A stretch of 64,000 bases of DNA from JADMIH01 sp035274425. Its GTDB lineage: Bacteria; Chloroflexota; Chloroflexia; QHBQ01; JADMIH01. The stretch spans positions 62,001 through 126,000 of the forward strand of contig DATEOC010000081.1 of assembly GCA_035274425.1 (NCBI GenBank), read 5' to 3'. The position numbers and the translations under genes are program-made. The notes beneath the pieces are model-generated. The model searched no databases. It worked only from the letters and a program-made list of their open reading frames with translations, and was not told the origin of the DNA. Positions 50,664-59,658 of the stretch are shown here, one piece after another (the first letter of the stretch is position 1; every line of letters starts with the position of its first letter).

Positions 50664-52691
50664 ATGGCAGATGAGCGAATGAGGCTACTTGGCCTGGTGC
50701 GGTCGGAAAGCAGCGTTGGGCACTCAGAGCGGAACACTACGCCCTATAAGCTCAACACCGGCGATAACGAGTGGTTTCTGGCGAATATATCGTGCCAGTA
50801 CGCCTGCCCCGCCTACACGGACGTAGCGCGTTATATAGCCCATATCGCGGCCGAGGACTACGAGACTTCCTACCAGACTAACCTGGAAGATAACGTTATC
50901 CCCGGCATCCTGGGGAGGGTCTGCGCGAGGCCGTGCGAGCCTGCATGTCGTCGTGGCCGCCTCGATGAGCCAATCGCGATCTGCTGGCTGAAGCGCGTAG
51001 CAGCCGATTACCGGGGAGGGTGGACCCCACCGCCGAAGCCACCGCGCACTAGCGACAAGACCATCGGCGTCATTGGCTCAGGCCCGACAGGCATCGCGGC
51101 GGCGCGCGATCTCGCGAAGCTGGGGTACGGCGTGACTATCTACGAAGCGATGCCTGTCGCGGGCGGGATGCTCACGGTAGGGATACCGGAGTGGCGCTTG
51201 CCACGCGACCTGTGCAAGCAGGAAGTTGATGAGTACCTCCAGGCTCTGGGCGTCGAGATAAAGTTGAGCACGCCTATAGGTTTTAGCAAATACCCCGGCG
51301 CGGAGCAGGTAAACCCGAATGCCATCGCGCTCGATGAGCTGATGCAGCGGCATGACGCGGTGCTTATCGCGGCGGGCACGCAGCACCCTCAGCAGATGGA
51401 GATTCCGGGAGAGGAGTACGAGCAGATAGAGGGCCTCTATCCCGGCCTGTGGTACATGGAGCGCATCAACCTCCACCAGAAGCTGAACATTGGGAGACGC
51501 GTGGCCGTGATAGGCGGCGGCTTCACCGCGATGGACTGTTCGCGCTCGTCGCTTCGCATGGGCGCGGATAAGGTGTACGTAATCTACAGGCGCTCGCGCA
51601 ATGAGATGCTCGTATACGAGGAAGAGGCGCGTGAAGCCGAGATCGAAGGTGTGGACTTCCGCTTCCTCGTGTCGCCCGCAGAAGTGTTGCATGAGAATGG
51701 AAGAGTGGTCGGCCTGAAGTGCATCAGGAACAGGCTGGGAGAGCCGGACGCCAGCGGGCGGCGAAGTCCGGTGCCTATCCCTGGCTCAGAATTCGTGCTT
51801 GAGGTGGACGCGGTAATCGCTGCCACCGGGCAAAGCACAGAGACCGATTGGGTGCCGGAGACGCTGGGTATGAAATTGACGCGGCGCGGCAGGCCGGAGG
51901 TCGACTCCCTTACCTTTATGACGTCGACGCCGGGACTCTTCGCGGCGGGAGATTATGTGGAGGGAGCGAGGACGCTCATAGCGTGCGTCGCCGACGGCCA
52001 GAAGGCGGCAGTGGCGATGGACCAGTACCTCAAGGGGATGGATACGAAAGAGAACAAGGTGACGTTGCAGGCCGACTTCGCCCTGGTACCTTACCTCGAT
52101 CACGTTTCTGACTACCATCTCGATGTCACACGAGAGCTTATTGACTGGGCCGAGGTCGAGACGTTGCGCGATGAGACGGCCCCTAACGCGACGGTCCGAA
52201 TGTCGTGGCAGCCGATCTCTATCTGGACGGCGGATACGATGCAGCGCAGGCTCGTGGACGGCGACGATTACGATGGCGTGCCGCGCCAGCACATGCCGAT
52301 GCTCCCGCTGGAGCAGCGGTTCAACCTGGAAACGGAAGTGGAGCTCGGTTTCCGCAAGCAGGAGGCGTTCCAGGAGGCGAAGCGGTGCTTGCAATGTCAG
52401 CTCAATATCTTCCTTGACGGGGACAATTGTATATTGTGCAACGCCTGTATAGAGGTCTGCCCGACGAACGTGCTACACATGGCGGACCTGGGCGTTGTCG
52501 AGAGCGTGAATGGACGCCCCGACGAGCCGCGCTTGAACGAGGCTAAGTCGTGGAAGCACGGTGCGGCGATGATCATGGACGAATGGCTTTGCATCCGGTG
52601 CGGCCTTTGCGCCCAAATCTGCCCCACTAACTGCATTACGATGCAGCACTATGAGCCGAAGCTGGTACAGGGTGAGTTGTTGGTACCGTAA
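50664..52691 (+). CDS. GltD-like FAD/iron-sulfur oxidoreductase
   Basis: A 675-residue electron-transfer protein. The N-terminal Fer4_20-like part (CQYACPA near 44, ARPCEPACRRGRLDEPI near 90-106) binds Fe-S clusters. Two dinucleotide sites follow: GSGPTGIAAA near 137 for FAD and GGGFTAMDCSR near 280 for NAD(P)H. The C-terminus adds CLQCQ and two [4Fe-4S] ferredoxin motifs, CILCNACIEVCP and CIRCGLCAQICP. It resembles glutamate synthase small subunits without a large subunit and BzdV-type proteins. In this neighbourhood it is a likely electron acceptor for the molybdenum hydroxylase; this is inference. Confidence 0.85.
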   Translation: MADERMRLLGLVRSESSVGHSERNTTPYKLNTGDNEWFLANISCQYACPAYTDVARYIAHIAAEDYETSYQTNLEDNVIPGILGRVCARPCEPACRRGRLDEPIAICWLKRVAADYRGGWTPPPKPPRTSDKTIGVIGSGPTGIAAARDLAKLGYGVTIYEAMPVAGGMLTVGIPEWRLPRDLCKQEVDEYLQALGVEIKLSTPIGFSKYPGAEQVNPNAIALDELMQRHDAVLIAAGTQHPQQMEIPGEEYEQIEGLYPGLWYMERINLHQKLNIGRRVAVIGGGFTAMDCSRSSLRMGADKVYVIYRRSRNEMLVYEEEAREAEIEGVDFRFLVSPAEVLHENGRVVGLKCIRNRLGEPDASGRRSPVPIPGSEFVLEVDAVIAATGQSTETDWVPETLGMKLTRRGRPEVDSLTFMTSTPGLFAAGDYVEGARTLIACVADGQKAAVAMDQYLKGMDTKENKVTLQADFALVPYLDHVSDYHLDVTRELIDWAEVETLRDETAPNATVRMSWQPISIWTADTMQRRLVDGDDYDGVPRQHMPMLPLEQRFNLETEVELGFRKQEAFQEAKRCLQCQLNIFLDGDNCILCNACIEVCPTNVLHMADLGVVESVNGRPDEPRLNEAKSWKHGAAMIMDEWLCIRCGLCAQICPTNCITMQHYEPKLVQGELLVP

Positions 52692-52694
52692 CAT

Positions 52695-52757
52695 GACGAA
52701 GGACGAAAGACGAAGGACGGAGTACTGCAATCCGTCCTTCGTCTTTCGTCCTTCGTC
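52695..52757 (+). terminator. 27-bp perfect hairpin of GACGAAGGAC repeats
   Basis: Arms 52695-52721 and 52731-52757 pair without mismatch across a nine-base loop, four bases after the oxidoreductase stop. It is built of heptad repeats and may double as a terminator, although there is no T-run. Confidence 0.6.
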
Positions 52758-52764
52758 CGCCGTA

Positions 52765-52773
52765 TGATATAAT
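52765..52773 (+). promoter_or_regulatory. Extended -10 promoter of the lipoprotein/molybdenum hydroxylase genes
   Basis: TGATATAAT matches TGnTATAAT, 37 bases before the GTG at 52810. This suggests a second transcription start inside the cluster. Confidence 0.65.
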
Positions 52774-52809
52774 CCGGCAGGTTATTCCACGCGCAGGGAG
52801 GAAATTCAA

Positions 52810-53892
52810 GTGCTGAGTGCGATGAGTAAGAGGCGTCGAGCCTCATTCTTGCTCGTGTTGGTGATGGTGGTTGCGCTGGTCGTGAATGGCTGCACGGGCG
52901 CTACCAGCGTGACGTCGGACGGGGGGTCAGACAACTACTCGGTTGATATAGCAATGGACCCTCCAACGCTCAATCCGCCCCAGTTAGGCTCCCTTACCTT
53001 CCAGGTCAAGGAGAGCGAAACGGGCAAGATTGTGAACTCGTTTGAGCCTGTGGCGGAGGCGCTTATCCACAACGTGATAATCCGCAAAGACTTGCAGTTC
53101 TTCAGGCATGATGCTGCTCAGCACGCGGTGCGGGACCAGGTATCGGTAGCTGCCTACTTCCCCAGCAGTGGGACCTTCTATACATATACCATGTACAAGC
53201 CCGCAGGTGCTGAAGTGCAGACATTCAAGTCTACGATAGTCTCCGGCGAGGCAGGCCCGGAAGCGCGACTTGTAGAGGAACGCACCCTCTCCAGCCGCGC
53301 AGACAAGGACTTGAGCATCGCGAAGGTCACGAACGGTCTGACCGTCGCCTGGGTGAAGGGCAGTACGCCTATCAAGGCAGGTGAGGCGAGCCAGCTCCTG
53401 TTCCACATCACCGAGCAGGGGCAGCCGGTTACCAGCCTGTGGCCCGTATATGGCGCTCCCGGCCACGTGTGGCTCGTGGACGACAAAGTGGAGAACTTCA
53501 CACACCTGATGGCATCCGCCGAGAGCCGCGTCCTCGTGCCGAGCGCCACGCCCGCGCAGAAGACTACCCCGGACCAACTGTCTTCTTCGCGGCCAATTCT
53601 GACGGAGATACCAACCGGGAGCGGCACGCCGCTTCCGGTGCCGACACTTGTGCCTCCGCTCAAGGCAGCCCTGTCAACAGTCACTGCCGTCCCTTATCCC
53701 ACGCTTCTGCCTGTGCAGCAGATACCCCAGGGTGGGGTGGGTACACAAGATGTGCTCCCTGCTGTCGGATACGGCCCTGACCTGGTCTTCACGCATAATT
53801 TCCCGCACGAGGGGCTTTACAAGATGTGGCTTGAAGTACGCTGGCGGGACCAGGTGGTTACGACCGACTTCGTGGTGCGGGTAGAGCAATAG
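52810..53892 (+). CDS. Predicted lipoprotein with YtkA/FixH-like segment
   Basis: A 360-residue lipoprotein. The signal peptide ends in VNGC near residue 36. The mature part resembles the YtkA/FixH immunoglobulin-like fold in two places (ALIHNVIIRKDLQFFRHD near 90, and the C-terminal FPHEGLYKMWLEVRWRDQVVTTDFVV region), a fold seen in copper or oxidase accessory proteins. A Pro/Ser/Thr-rich linker separates them. GTG 52810 follows AGGGAGG. It ends one base before the small subunit gene, so it belongs to the hydroxylase operon. Confidence 0.65.
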   Translation: MLSAMSKRRRASFLLVLVMVVALVVNGCTGATSVTSDGGSDNYSVDIAMDPPTLNPPQLGSLTFQVKESETGKIVNSFEPVAEALIHNVIIRKDLQFFRHDAAQHAVRDQVSVAAYFPSSGTFYTYTMYKPAGAEVQTFKSTIVSGEAGPEARLVEERTLSSRADKDLSIAKVTNGLTVAWVKGSTPIKAGEASQLLFHITEQGQPVTSLWPVYGAPGHVWLVDDKVENFTHLMASAESRVLVPSATPAQKTTPDQLSSSRPILTEIPTGSGTPLPVPTLVPPLKAALSTVTAVPYPTLLPVQQIPQGGVGTQDVLPAVGYGPDLVFTHNFPHEGLYKMWLEVRWRDQVVTTDFVVRVEQ

Positions 53893-53893
53893 G

Positions 53894-54373
53894 ATGGACC
53901 GCTCTACAGTTCATGACCTCACGATAACCGTCAACGGCAAGAGTTACAGTACACGAGTGCCGTCGCGCAGGACGTTACTCGACCTGCTCCGTGATGATCT
54001 CCATCTGACGGGCACCAAGAAGGTGTGCGACATGGGGCACTGCGGGGCCTGCACTGTGCTGCGGGATGGCTCGCCTGTGCTCTCCTGCCTTACGCTCGCT
54101 GTCACGTGCGAAGATGCAGCGATAACCACCATCGAAGGGGTAGCGTCCCCTGGCGGCGAGCTAAGCGCTGTGCAGAAGGCATTCATCGAGTGCGACGCGC
54201 TGCAATGCGGTTTCTGCACCCCCGGCCAGATAATGTCCGCCACCGCACTCCTGGAGCAGAATTCTGCACCTTCAGAAGAGGAGATACGTGCTTACATGTC
54301 GGGCAACCTCTGCCGGTGTGGCGCTTATGATGGGATCGTAGAAGCAGTTAAGCGTGCGTCTGGTGCTATTTAG
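53894..54373 (+). CDS. Molybdenum hydroxylase [2Fe-2S] subunit
   Basis: A 159-residue iron-sulfur subunit of the xanthine oxidase family. The plant-ferredoxin-type cluster is held by Cys45, Cys50, Cys53 and Cys65, and the second cluster by Cys105, Cys108, Cys140 and Cys142 (CGFC, CRCG). It carries electrons from the molybdenum subunit to FAD. There is no Tat signal, so unlike periplasmic PaoA the complex is probably cytosolic. Gene order small, large, medium is unlike the usual Cox order. Confidence 0.95.
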   Translation: MDRSTVHDLTITVNGKSYSTRVPSRRTLLDLLRDDLHLTGTKKVCDMGHCGACTVLRDGSPVLSCLTLAVTCEDAAITTIEGVASPGGELSAVQKAFIECDALQCGFCTPGQIMSATALLEQNSAPSEEEIRAYMSGNLCRCGAYDGIVEAVKRASGAI

Positions 54374-54410
54374 ACTACTCTTTTTGCCTCGATGTACGCT
54401 CAGAGATTTC

Positions 54411-54440
54411 TAGATTCTTCGCTTCGCTCAGAATGACAGG
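54411..54440. repeat. Solo half copy of the MITE-like inverted repeat
   Basis: TAGATTCTTCGCTTCGCTCA and the following GAATGACAGG match the right arm of copy A. The left arm is missing, so this copy is decayed. Confidence 0.75.
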
Positions 54441-54496
54441 CTAAAGGATGTTTCGCTTTTTGCGATTGATGGCGTGTGTAACTAGGAAGAGGAATT

Positions 54497-56833
54497 ATGG
54501 TTCGTGTTGTCAAGACAAAGGTTGAAGTCGAAGGGACCGTTCACGAGGAGACGGTGGTTGTCGAGCGAGACGAGCCAGCCGCCTGGGAGGCAGGGCGCGA
54601 GTTTGACGTAGTTGGCAAGCCGGTCAGCCGTGTTGACGGGCGTGAGAGGGTCACGGGCGCGGCGCGATACACTTATGATATTCACCCGGCAGGTCTCCTG
54701 TATGCTGCCGTGCTGCGGTCTCCTCACCCGCGTGCTCGTGTGCTGTCGGTAGATACGTCGGAGGCTGAACGGCTCCCAGGGGTGCGCGCAGTCTTGAGTC
54801 GCGAGACTGCCCCAAGAATTGCATGGTATGCCAGCGCGAGCACATTATTTGATGAGGAGGTGCGCTTCATTGGGGAAGAGATCGCGGCGGTAGCTGCCGA
54901 TGACCTTGATACAGCTCGTGATGCCATTCGACTTATTAAGGTTGAGTATGAACCTTTGCCCTTTGTCGTAGACCCGGAGGCTGCGATAAGGCCAGGAGCG
55001 CCCCAGATTCATCCGAAGGGGAACGTGCTTAAGAATGACGATGGCGGCGAAGGGGAGTTGTACTCCAGGGGCGACGTGGCTAAGGCACTCAAATCGGCTG
55101 ACGTAGTTGTGGAGCGCACCTATCGCACACCGACCGCTCTGCACAACTCTCTTGAAACGCATGGCTCAGTGGCGATGTGGGAGGGAGATGAGCTGACGAT
55201 ATGGGAGTCTACCCAATACATATTCGGAGTGCGCAGTCGGGTGGCCGATTCGCTCAAGATGCCCCGGAGTAAAGTGCGCGTGATATGTGAGTACATGGGC
55301 GGCGGCTTCGGCAGCAAGGGTGGCACCCTGAAAAGCCCGGTCATAGCGGCCCTCCTGGCGAAGCAGTCCGGGCGTCCGGTGAAGCTGATGCTTGATCGCC
55401 GTGAGGAGAACTTGCTCGCAGGCAACCGTGGCGCGACCATTCAGAGGCTGAAACTGGGGGCCAAGCGAGACGGTACCCTGGTGGCGATTGACCTTGAAGC
55501 GATATATGACATGGGTGTTTATGGGGGTTGGGCAGGTTCCGTAGGTGGCCCCGCGAAAGAGCTGTACAAGTGCCCGAACGTCCGTAGCTATGTCATTGGT
55601 GCGCGCACGAACCTCGGCACGCATGCAGCATTCCGGGCACCGGGCTTCGTCGAGGGGACATTCGCCCTGGAGTCTGCGATAGACGAGCTATGCGAAAAGC
55701 TGGGGATGGATGGCGTGACATTCCGCCGCAAGAACCACATAGACAAGGACCAGGTGACAGGCCAGGGCTATACGGCGAAGAACTTGTTGGCCTGCTACGA
55801 TGAGGCTCTGAAAGCAATGGAGCTGGACCCGAAAGCCCCCTTGCCCAAGAAGGGTTCGCTTCCCAGGCGGGGGTTATGGCAGCGCGGTATCGGAATCGCC
55901 AGCCAGACCTGGAGCGGGGGTGGAGGGCCACCTGCTCATGCGTACGTCCGCATCAACAGCGACGGCACAGTGGAAGTCATGTCAGGTATGCAGGACATCG
56001 GCACCGGCACGCGCACCGCATTGAGCCAGATTGTCGCGGAAGAGCTCGGTGTCCCCCTAGACAAGATCAGGTTCCGGCTGGGCGATACGCAGAAAGGCCC
56101 GTACGCGCCTGCAAGCTGGGGCAGCATTACAGTGCCATCTGTGGGACCCGCGGTGCGCATGGCCGCACAGGACGCGAGAGAACAACTATTGGAAGTGGCT
56201 TCATTCTTCATGGAAGTGCCCGCCAAACGGCTGGTGGTGCATGACGGGGCAGTGACCATCGAGGGGAGAGAAGAAAGCCGCCGCGCCATCGAGGATATCC
56301 TTGAAGAGGTTGGGGACTACATGATTACGGGCAAGGGATTTCGCGGCCCTAACCCGACTCGCCCCCTGAGGACGTGGGGAGCGCAGATTGCCGAGGTGGA
56401 AGTGAACGTCGAGACGGGAGAGGTGCGCGTGCTCCGCGTGGCGGCCGTCCACGACGTTGGACGCGTAATAAATCCAAAAGGGCTTGCAAGCCAGTTCCAG
56501 GGGGGAATACTCCAGGGCATGGGATTCGCACTCACCGAGGAGCGGGTGGTAGATCAGGCTTCGGGTGTGGTGCTCAACGCGAACCTCCAGGACTATAAGG
56601 TCCCAACGGCAGCCGACGCTCCTCAGATGCTCACGAGCGGCCTCGATATACCAGATATTGCTGCAAACCACGTCGGCTCGAAGGGCGCGGGCGAGCCGCC
56701 GATTATACCGACTGCGGCAGCCATAGCCAACGCCATATACAACGCTACGGGCGTGCGCGTATCGGCCCTCCCTATCACGAGGCGCAGGCTCCTTGAGGCT
56801 ATAGCTGAGCAGCGGGAGGCGGCTGATGCGTAA
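54497..56833 (+). CDS. Molybdenum hydroxylase catalytic subunit (xanthine dehydrogenase family)
   Basis: A 778-residue molybdopterin-binding subunit. GGGFGSKGG near 264 binds the cofactor. HAAFRAPGFVEG is the active-site loop; it is not the AYRCSFR loop of carbon-monoxide dehydrogenase, so CO is not the substrate. The catalytic glutamate is Glu733 in KGAGEPP. An N-terminal extension of about 25 residues precedes the domain. An aldehyde, purine or aromatic acyl-CoA substrate is possible. The start follows GGAAG-type ribosome sequence; it overlaps the FAD subunit gene by eight bases. Confidence 0.93.
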   Translation: MVRVVKTKVEVEGTVHEETVVVERDEPAAWEAGREFDVVGKPVSRVDGRERVTGAARYTYDIHPAGLLYAAVLRSPHPRARVLSVDTSEAERLPGVRAVLSRETAPRIAWYASASTLFDEEVRFIGEEIAAVAADDLDTARDAIRLIKVEYEPLPFVVDPEAAIRPGAPQIHPKGNVLKNDDGGEGELYSRGDVAKALKSADVVVERTYRTPTALHNSLETHGSVAMWEGDELTIWESTQYIFGVRSRVADSLKMPRSKVRVICEYMGGGFGSKGGTLKSPVIAALLAKQSGRPVKLMLDRREENLLAGNRGATIQRLKLGAKRDGTLVAIDLEAIYDMGVYGGWAGSVGGPAKELYKCPNVRSYVIGARTNLGTHAAFRAPGFVEGTFALESAIDELCEKLGMDGVTFRRKNHIDKDQVTGQGYTAKNLLACYDEALKAMELDPKAPLPKKGSLPRRGLWQRGIGIASQTWSGGGGPPAHAYVRINSDGTVEVMSGMQDIGTGTRTALSQIVAEELGVPLDKIRFRLGDTQKGPYAPASWGSITVPSVGPAVRMAAQDAREQLLEVASFFMEVPAKRLVVHDGAVTIEGREESRRAIEDILEEVGDYMITGKGFRGPNPTRPLRTWGAQIAEVEVNVETGEVRVLRVAAVHDVGRVINPKGLASQFQGGILQGMGFALTEERVVDQASGVVLNANLQDYKVPTAADAPQMLTSGLDIPDIAANHVGSKGAGEPPIIPTAAAIANAIYNATGVRVSALPITRRRLLEAIAEQREAADA

Positions 56834-57812
56834 CTTCGGCTACGTGCGCGCTCCTTCTCCAGGGGAAGCTATCAAGGCGCTGGCGGGTGGAGACGGGGAC
56901 GCTAGGGTGCTTGCGGGTGGGACCGACCTTATTCCCCTGGCAAAGGACGATATTGTTTCGCCCGATCTACTGGTGGACATATCCGGCTGGTCTGACGGCA
57001 CAGGTATTACGCAAGGGGAAGGTAATCTAACCGTAGGTGCCCTTACTCCCTTGAGTGTCATAGCGGAAGATGTAATGGTGCGGCGCGAGTACAGTGCATT
57101 AGCAGCCGCGTGTCGTCTTGCCGCTACGCCGCAGCTGCGGAACATGGGTACCATAGGGGGCAACCTGCTGCAACAGACGCGTTGCTGGTATTATCGCGGT
57201 CCATTCGATTGCTGGCTGAAAGGTGGGGACACCTGCTACGCTCGACACGGCGAGAATGAGCTTCACTCGATATTCTCTACCTCGGCAAGCCCATGCGTGA
57301 GCGCGCACCCCTCCGATCCCGCAGCGGCGCTCCTGGCCCTGGACGCGAGAGTACGATTCGTCACTTCTCGTGGCGAAGAGGAAATTGCTGTTGAGGAGCT
57401 TTATGCACTTCCCGAACAGTCTCGTCGGAGCTTCGTGCGCTTATCAACGGATGCAGTGATCACAGCTGTGCTGCTGCCTGTCCGGTCATCAGAAACGCAC
57501 TCGATCTATGTCAAGGCTATGCCACGGGCATCATGGGGGTTTGCCCTGGTGGGTGTAGCTATCGTGCTTACCGTCAATGGTGGCACGATAACCAAGGCTA
57601 GAGTCGCCTTGAGTGGGGTGTCGCCAATACCGGTGCGCGCCAGGCAAGTTGAAGAAGCGCTACAGGGTCAAGCCGTGTCAAGTCTAGAAAGTGAGGCCCT
57701 GTCCAAGATGGTGGGAGCGGGCGCGCAGCCACTGGCGCACAATGGCTATAAGGTGGCGCTGTTACGCGGTCTCTTCTCGGAGGCGCTGGAAGAGGTATGC
57801 AGGCGTTTCTGA
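56826..57812 (+). CDS. Molybdenum hydroxylase FAD subunit with extra iron-sulfur insert
   Basis: A 328-residue FAD-binding subunit. The FAD loops VLAGGTDLIPLAK and TIGGNLLQQTRC are present. Between residues 120 and 157 four cysteines (Cys120, Cys129, Cys137, Cys157) match the [4Fe-4S] insert known in 4-hydroxybenzoyl-CoA reductase beta and in PaoB, absent from CoxM. It transfers electrons from the iron-sulfur subunit through FAD to an acceptor. The start overlaps the large subunit by eight bases; the stop overlaps the next gene by 16. Confidence 0.92.
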   Translation: MRNFGYVRAPSPGEAIKALAGGDGDARVLAGGTDLIPLAKDDIVSPDLLVDISGWSDGTGITQGEGNLTVGALTPLSVIAEDVMVRREYSALAAACRLAATPQLRNMGTIGGNLLQQTRCWYYRGPFDCWLKGGDTCYARHGENELHSIFSTSASPCVSAHPSDPAAALLALDARVRFVTSRGEEEIAVEELYALPEQSRRSFVRLSTDAVITAVLLPVRSSETHSIYVKAMPRASWGFALVGVAIVLTVNGGTITKARVALSGVSPIPVRARQVEEALQGQAVSSLESEALSKMVGAGAQPLAHNGYKVALLRGLFSEALEEVCRRF

Positions 57813-58198
57813 TTGACTTCCATAGCATCTTCCGATGGGTGGTTCTGCTGACGGCAATTGGTGCGTTGGCGCTCTCTATACTTGCCGCGAGTGGCTCTCG
57901 CCCGTGGGACGCGGTGACTGACCGCTTCTCCCTTTTCTTCACAATCGCGATGGACGTACAACTCCTCGTTGGCCTGGGGTTATGGGTGGTGGAGCAGCGC
58001 TGGACCATCAACGATACCTTCCTCGCCTGGCTTCACCCTATGCTGATGATCGCTGCCGTTGGCCTAGCTCACGTGGGGCGGGTGCGCGCGGACCGAGTTG
58101 AGGGTGACAGGCAGCGTGGGACGCAGGCGGCCTTATTCTTCGGTGCGAGCCTTGTTGTCGTAATCTTGGCGATTCCTCTCTCCTCATGGCCCATATAG
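57797..58198 (+). CDS. Small four-helix membrane protein
   Basis: A 133-residue membrane protein with four predicted helices (about 10-30, 47-66, 72-92, 108-128). I do not recognise the family. It overlaps the FAD subunit by 16 bases, so it is translated from the same message and may anchor or accept electrons from the hydroxylase, which otherwise lacks a membrane partner. Its histidines (His9, His75 and His82) could bind a cofactor, but nothing proves it. Confidence 0.6.
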   Translation: MQAFLIDFHSIFRWVVLLTAIGALALSILAASGSRPWDAVTDRFSLFFTIAMDVQLLVGLGLWVVEQRWTINDTFLAWLHPMLMIAAVGLAHVGRVRADRVEGDRQRGTQAALFFGASLVVVILAIPLSSWPI

Positions 58199-58215
58199 CC
58201 TTTGGAGGTACAGTT

Positions 58216-58581
58216 TTGAACGATAGAACCTCGCTAGGGACTGACACGCTACCCATTGCCTGCAACTTGCCGGAGCGCGAGCTGGCAGAGCGGGCGGAGG
58301 AGCTAGAGGGCGAGCTGTTCAGTGGTTGCGCGGAAATCCGTGAATTGGAAGATGGCTATGCCTTCCGATTTCCGGGTGACGAATTGTGGGCTGAGAGACT
58401 GTTAGGATTCATAATAAGCGAGCGGAAGTGCTGCCCATTCTTCATATTTGAGCTACTCTTCGAGGTCGCTGAAGGTCCGATTTGGCTGCGCTTGCGAGGG
58501 TCGGAGGGTGTAAAGGAGTTCATCGAGGCTAATTTCACGGACGCTTTGGAGATGCCTAGCGACGTAGAGGGGCACAGGTAG
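58216..58581 (+). CDS. Conserved hypothetical protein with Cys-Cys motif
   Basis: A 121-residue soluble protein. It contains ERKCCPFFIFEL near 70 and GPIWLRLRG near 92, features of a widespread small protein group without an assigned role. I choose TTG 58216 because GGAGGT lies seven bases upstream; the frame opens 30 bases earlier inside the previous gene. It is the last gene of the run that began with the regulator. Confidence 0.6.
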   Translation: MNDRTSLGTDTLPIACNLPERELAERAEELEGELFSGCAEIRELEDGYAFRFPGDELWAERLLGFIISERKCCPFFIFELLFEVAEGPIWLRLRGSEGVKEFIEANFTDALEMPSDVEGHR

Positions 58582-58594
58582 CGCAACAAGGCAT

Positions 58595-59269
58595 CTATGC
58601 TCGTTGCCCAAGCTTACGTTCCGTGCCGTTCAGCAGGCGCGAGATGTTATCACGATGCGCCGCAATGATGAAGAGTGGAATCACTATATATAGGATTGAC
58701 AGCCCCTCCATCTGCCCCAGGGCGACGAATATGACCAGCACTATACCCGCTGTGATGGCCCCTAGAATTGACCCCAGGGAGACGTACTTCGATAAGAGCA
58801 TGGTCGGCAGCCCTACAGCGATAGCGGCAAGGATAACGAAGGGATTGATTACAAATACTGCGCCCATGCTGGTCGCTACACCGCGTCCGCCATACCATCT
58901 GCCGAGGATCACGCGGCTATAAACGGACCACACATGGCCCACCACAGACGCGAGCGTTGCAAAGAGGCTGAACAGGGTGGTAACGGAGATGGAGAAGCCT
59001 GCGATATCGACACGGCCTCCCGGCAATTCCACCCAACTGGCTATCAGTCGCGCGACTAAGACCGCGACCACACCCTTGAGCACATCACCCACCAGGACCA
59101 GTGCAGCCGCACGCCTTCCGACGCTGCGCAAGACGTTGGTGGTGCCCATCTTGCCGCTCCCGGCGCTGTGGATATCAACTTTGTTGATGCGGGCGATAAT
59201 AGCGCCGACCGGTATGGCCCCAATCAGGTAGGCCAGGAGGGTGACCACACCCAGGTAGAGGAACAGCAT
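58595..59269 (-). CDS. plsY: Glycerol-3-phosphate acyltransferase PlsY
   Basis: A 224-residue membrane enzyme using acyl-phosphate to make lysophosphatidate, the first step of phospholipid synthesis. Its conserved loops are visible: SAGSGKMGTTNVLRSVG, the glycine-rich GGRGVATSMGAVF and the last one near RHRDNISRLL (here AHRDNISRLL). About six helices are predicted. ATG 59269 has GGAGGT seven bases upstream; the frame opens 33 bases earlier. It converges with the hydroxylase gene run. Confidence 0.96.
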   Translation of the reverse strand: MLFLYLGVVTLLAYLIGAIPVGAIIARINKVDIHSAGSGKMGTTNVLRSVGRRAAALVLVGDVLKGVVAVLVARLIASWVELPGGRVDIAGFSISVTTLFSLFATLASVVGHVWSVYSRVILGRWYGGRGVATSMGAVFVINPFVILAAIAVGLPTMLLSKYVSLGSILGAITAGIVLVIFVALGQMEGLSILYIVIPLFIIAAHRDNISRLLNGTERKLGQRA

Positions 59270-59658
59270 ATTGACAACCTCCGCCGCAATATTCCACATC
59301 ATTCCACAGCGCCCGCTCTGAACCTATAATATACATTGAGAGAGGGAAAAGCACAATATGCTTAGATGCTACATATCCCTTTAGCCACCAAACCAAAAAG
59401 CTAGAAAATCCAACAAAGAATGCCGCCACATCATCGGGTAAGACGGTCTCAGACCAAAGACCTAGAACATATGGGCTTATAGGCCGATTAACGATTCCGG
59501 ATTAAGTGCTAAGCTAGTGGCATCCCCACTCGAAATTCTAAGCGATGCAGGTCGCATCGTAGTGCTCACCATCGGCGTGGGTTTGTAGCCGCCAAGAGAG
59601 GTTTAGAGGATTGCGATAACTTTGACTATACGCAAAGTTTTGCGAAAGGTGGTTTGTC
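59270..59658. other. Gap between plsY and the ABC exporter genes
   Basis: No gene is visible. The only structure I see is a palindrome CGCAAAGTTTTGCG (59631-59644) just before the exporter start, which may overlap regulatory sequence. No clear sigma-70 promoter pair. Confidence 0.5.

Noticed and set aside
54497..56833. Carbon-monoxide dehydrogenase large subunit (CoxL)
   Set aside because: The active-site loop is HAAFRAPGF, not AYRCSFR, and the FAD subunit has a [4Fe-4S] insert that CoxM lacks.
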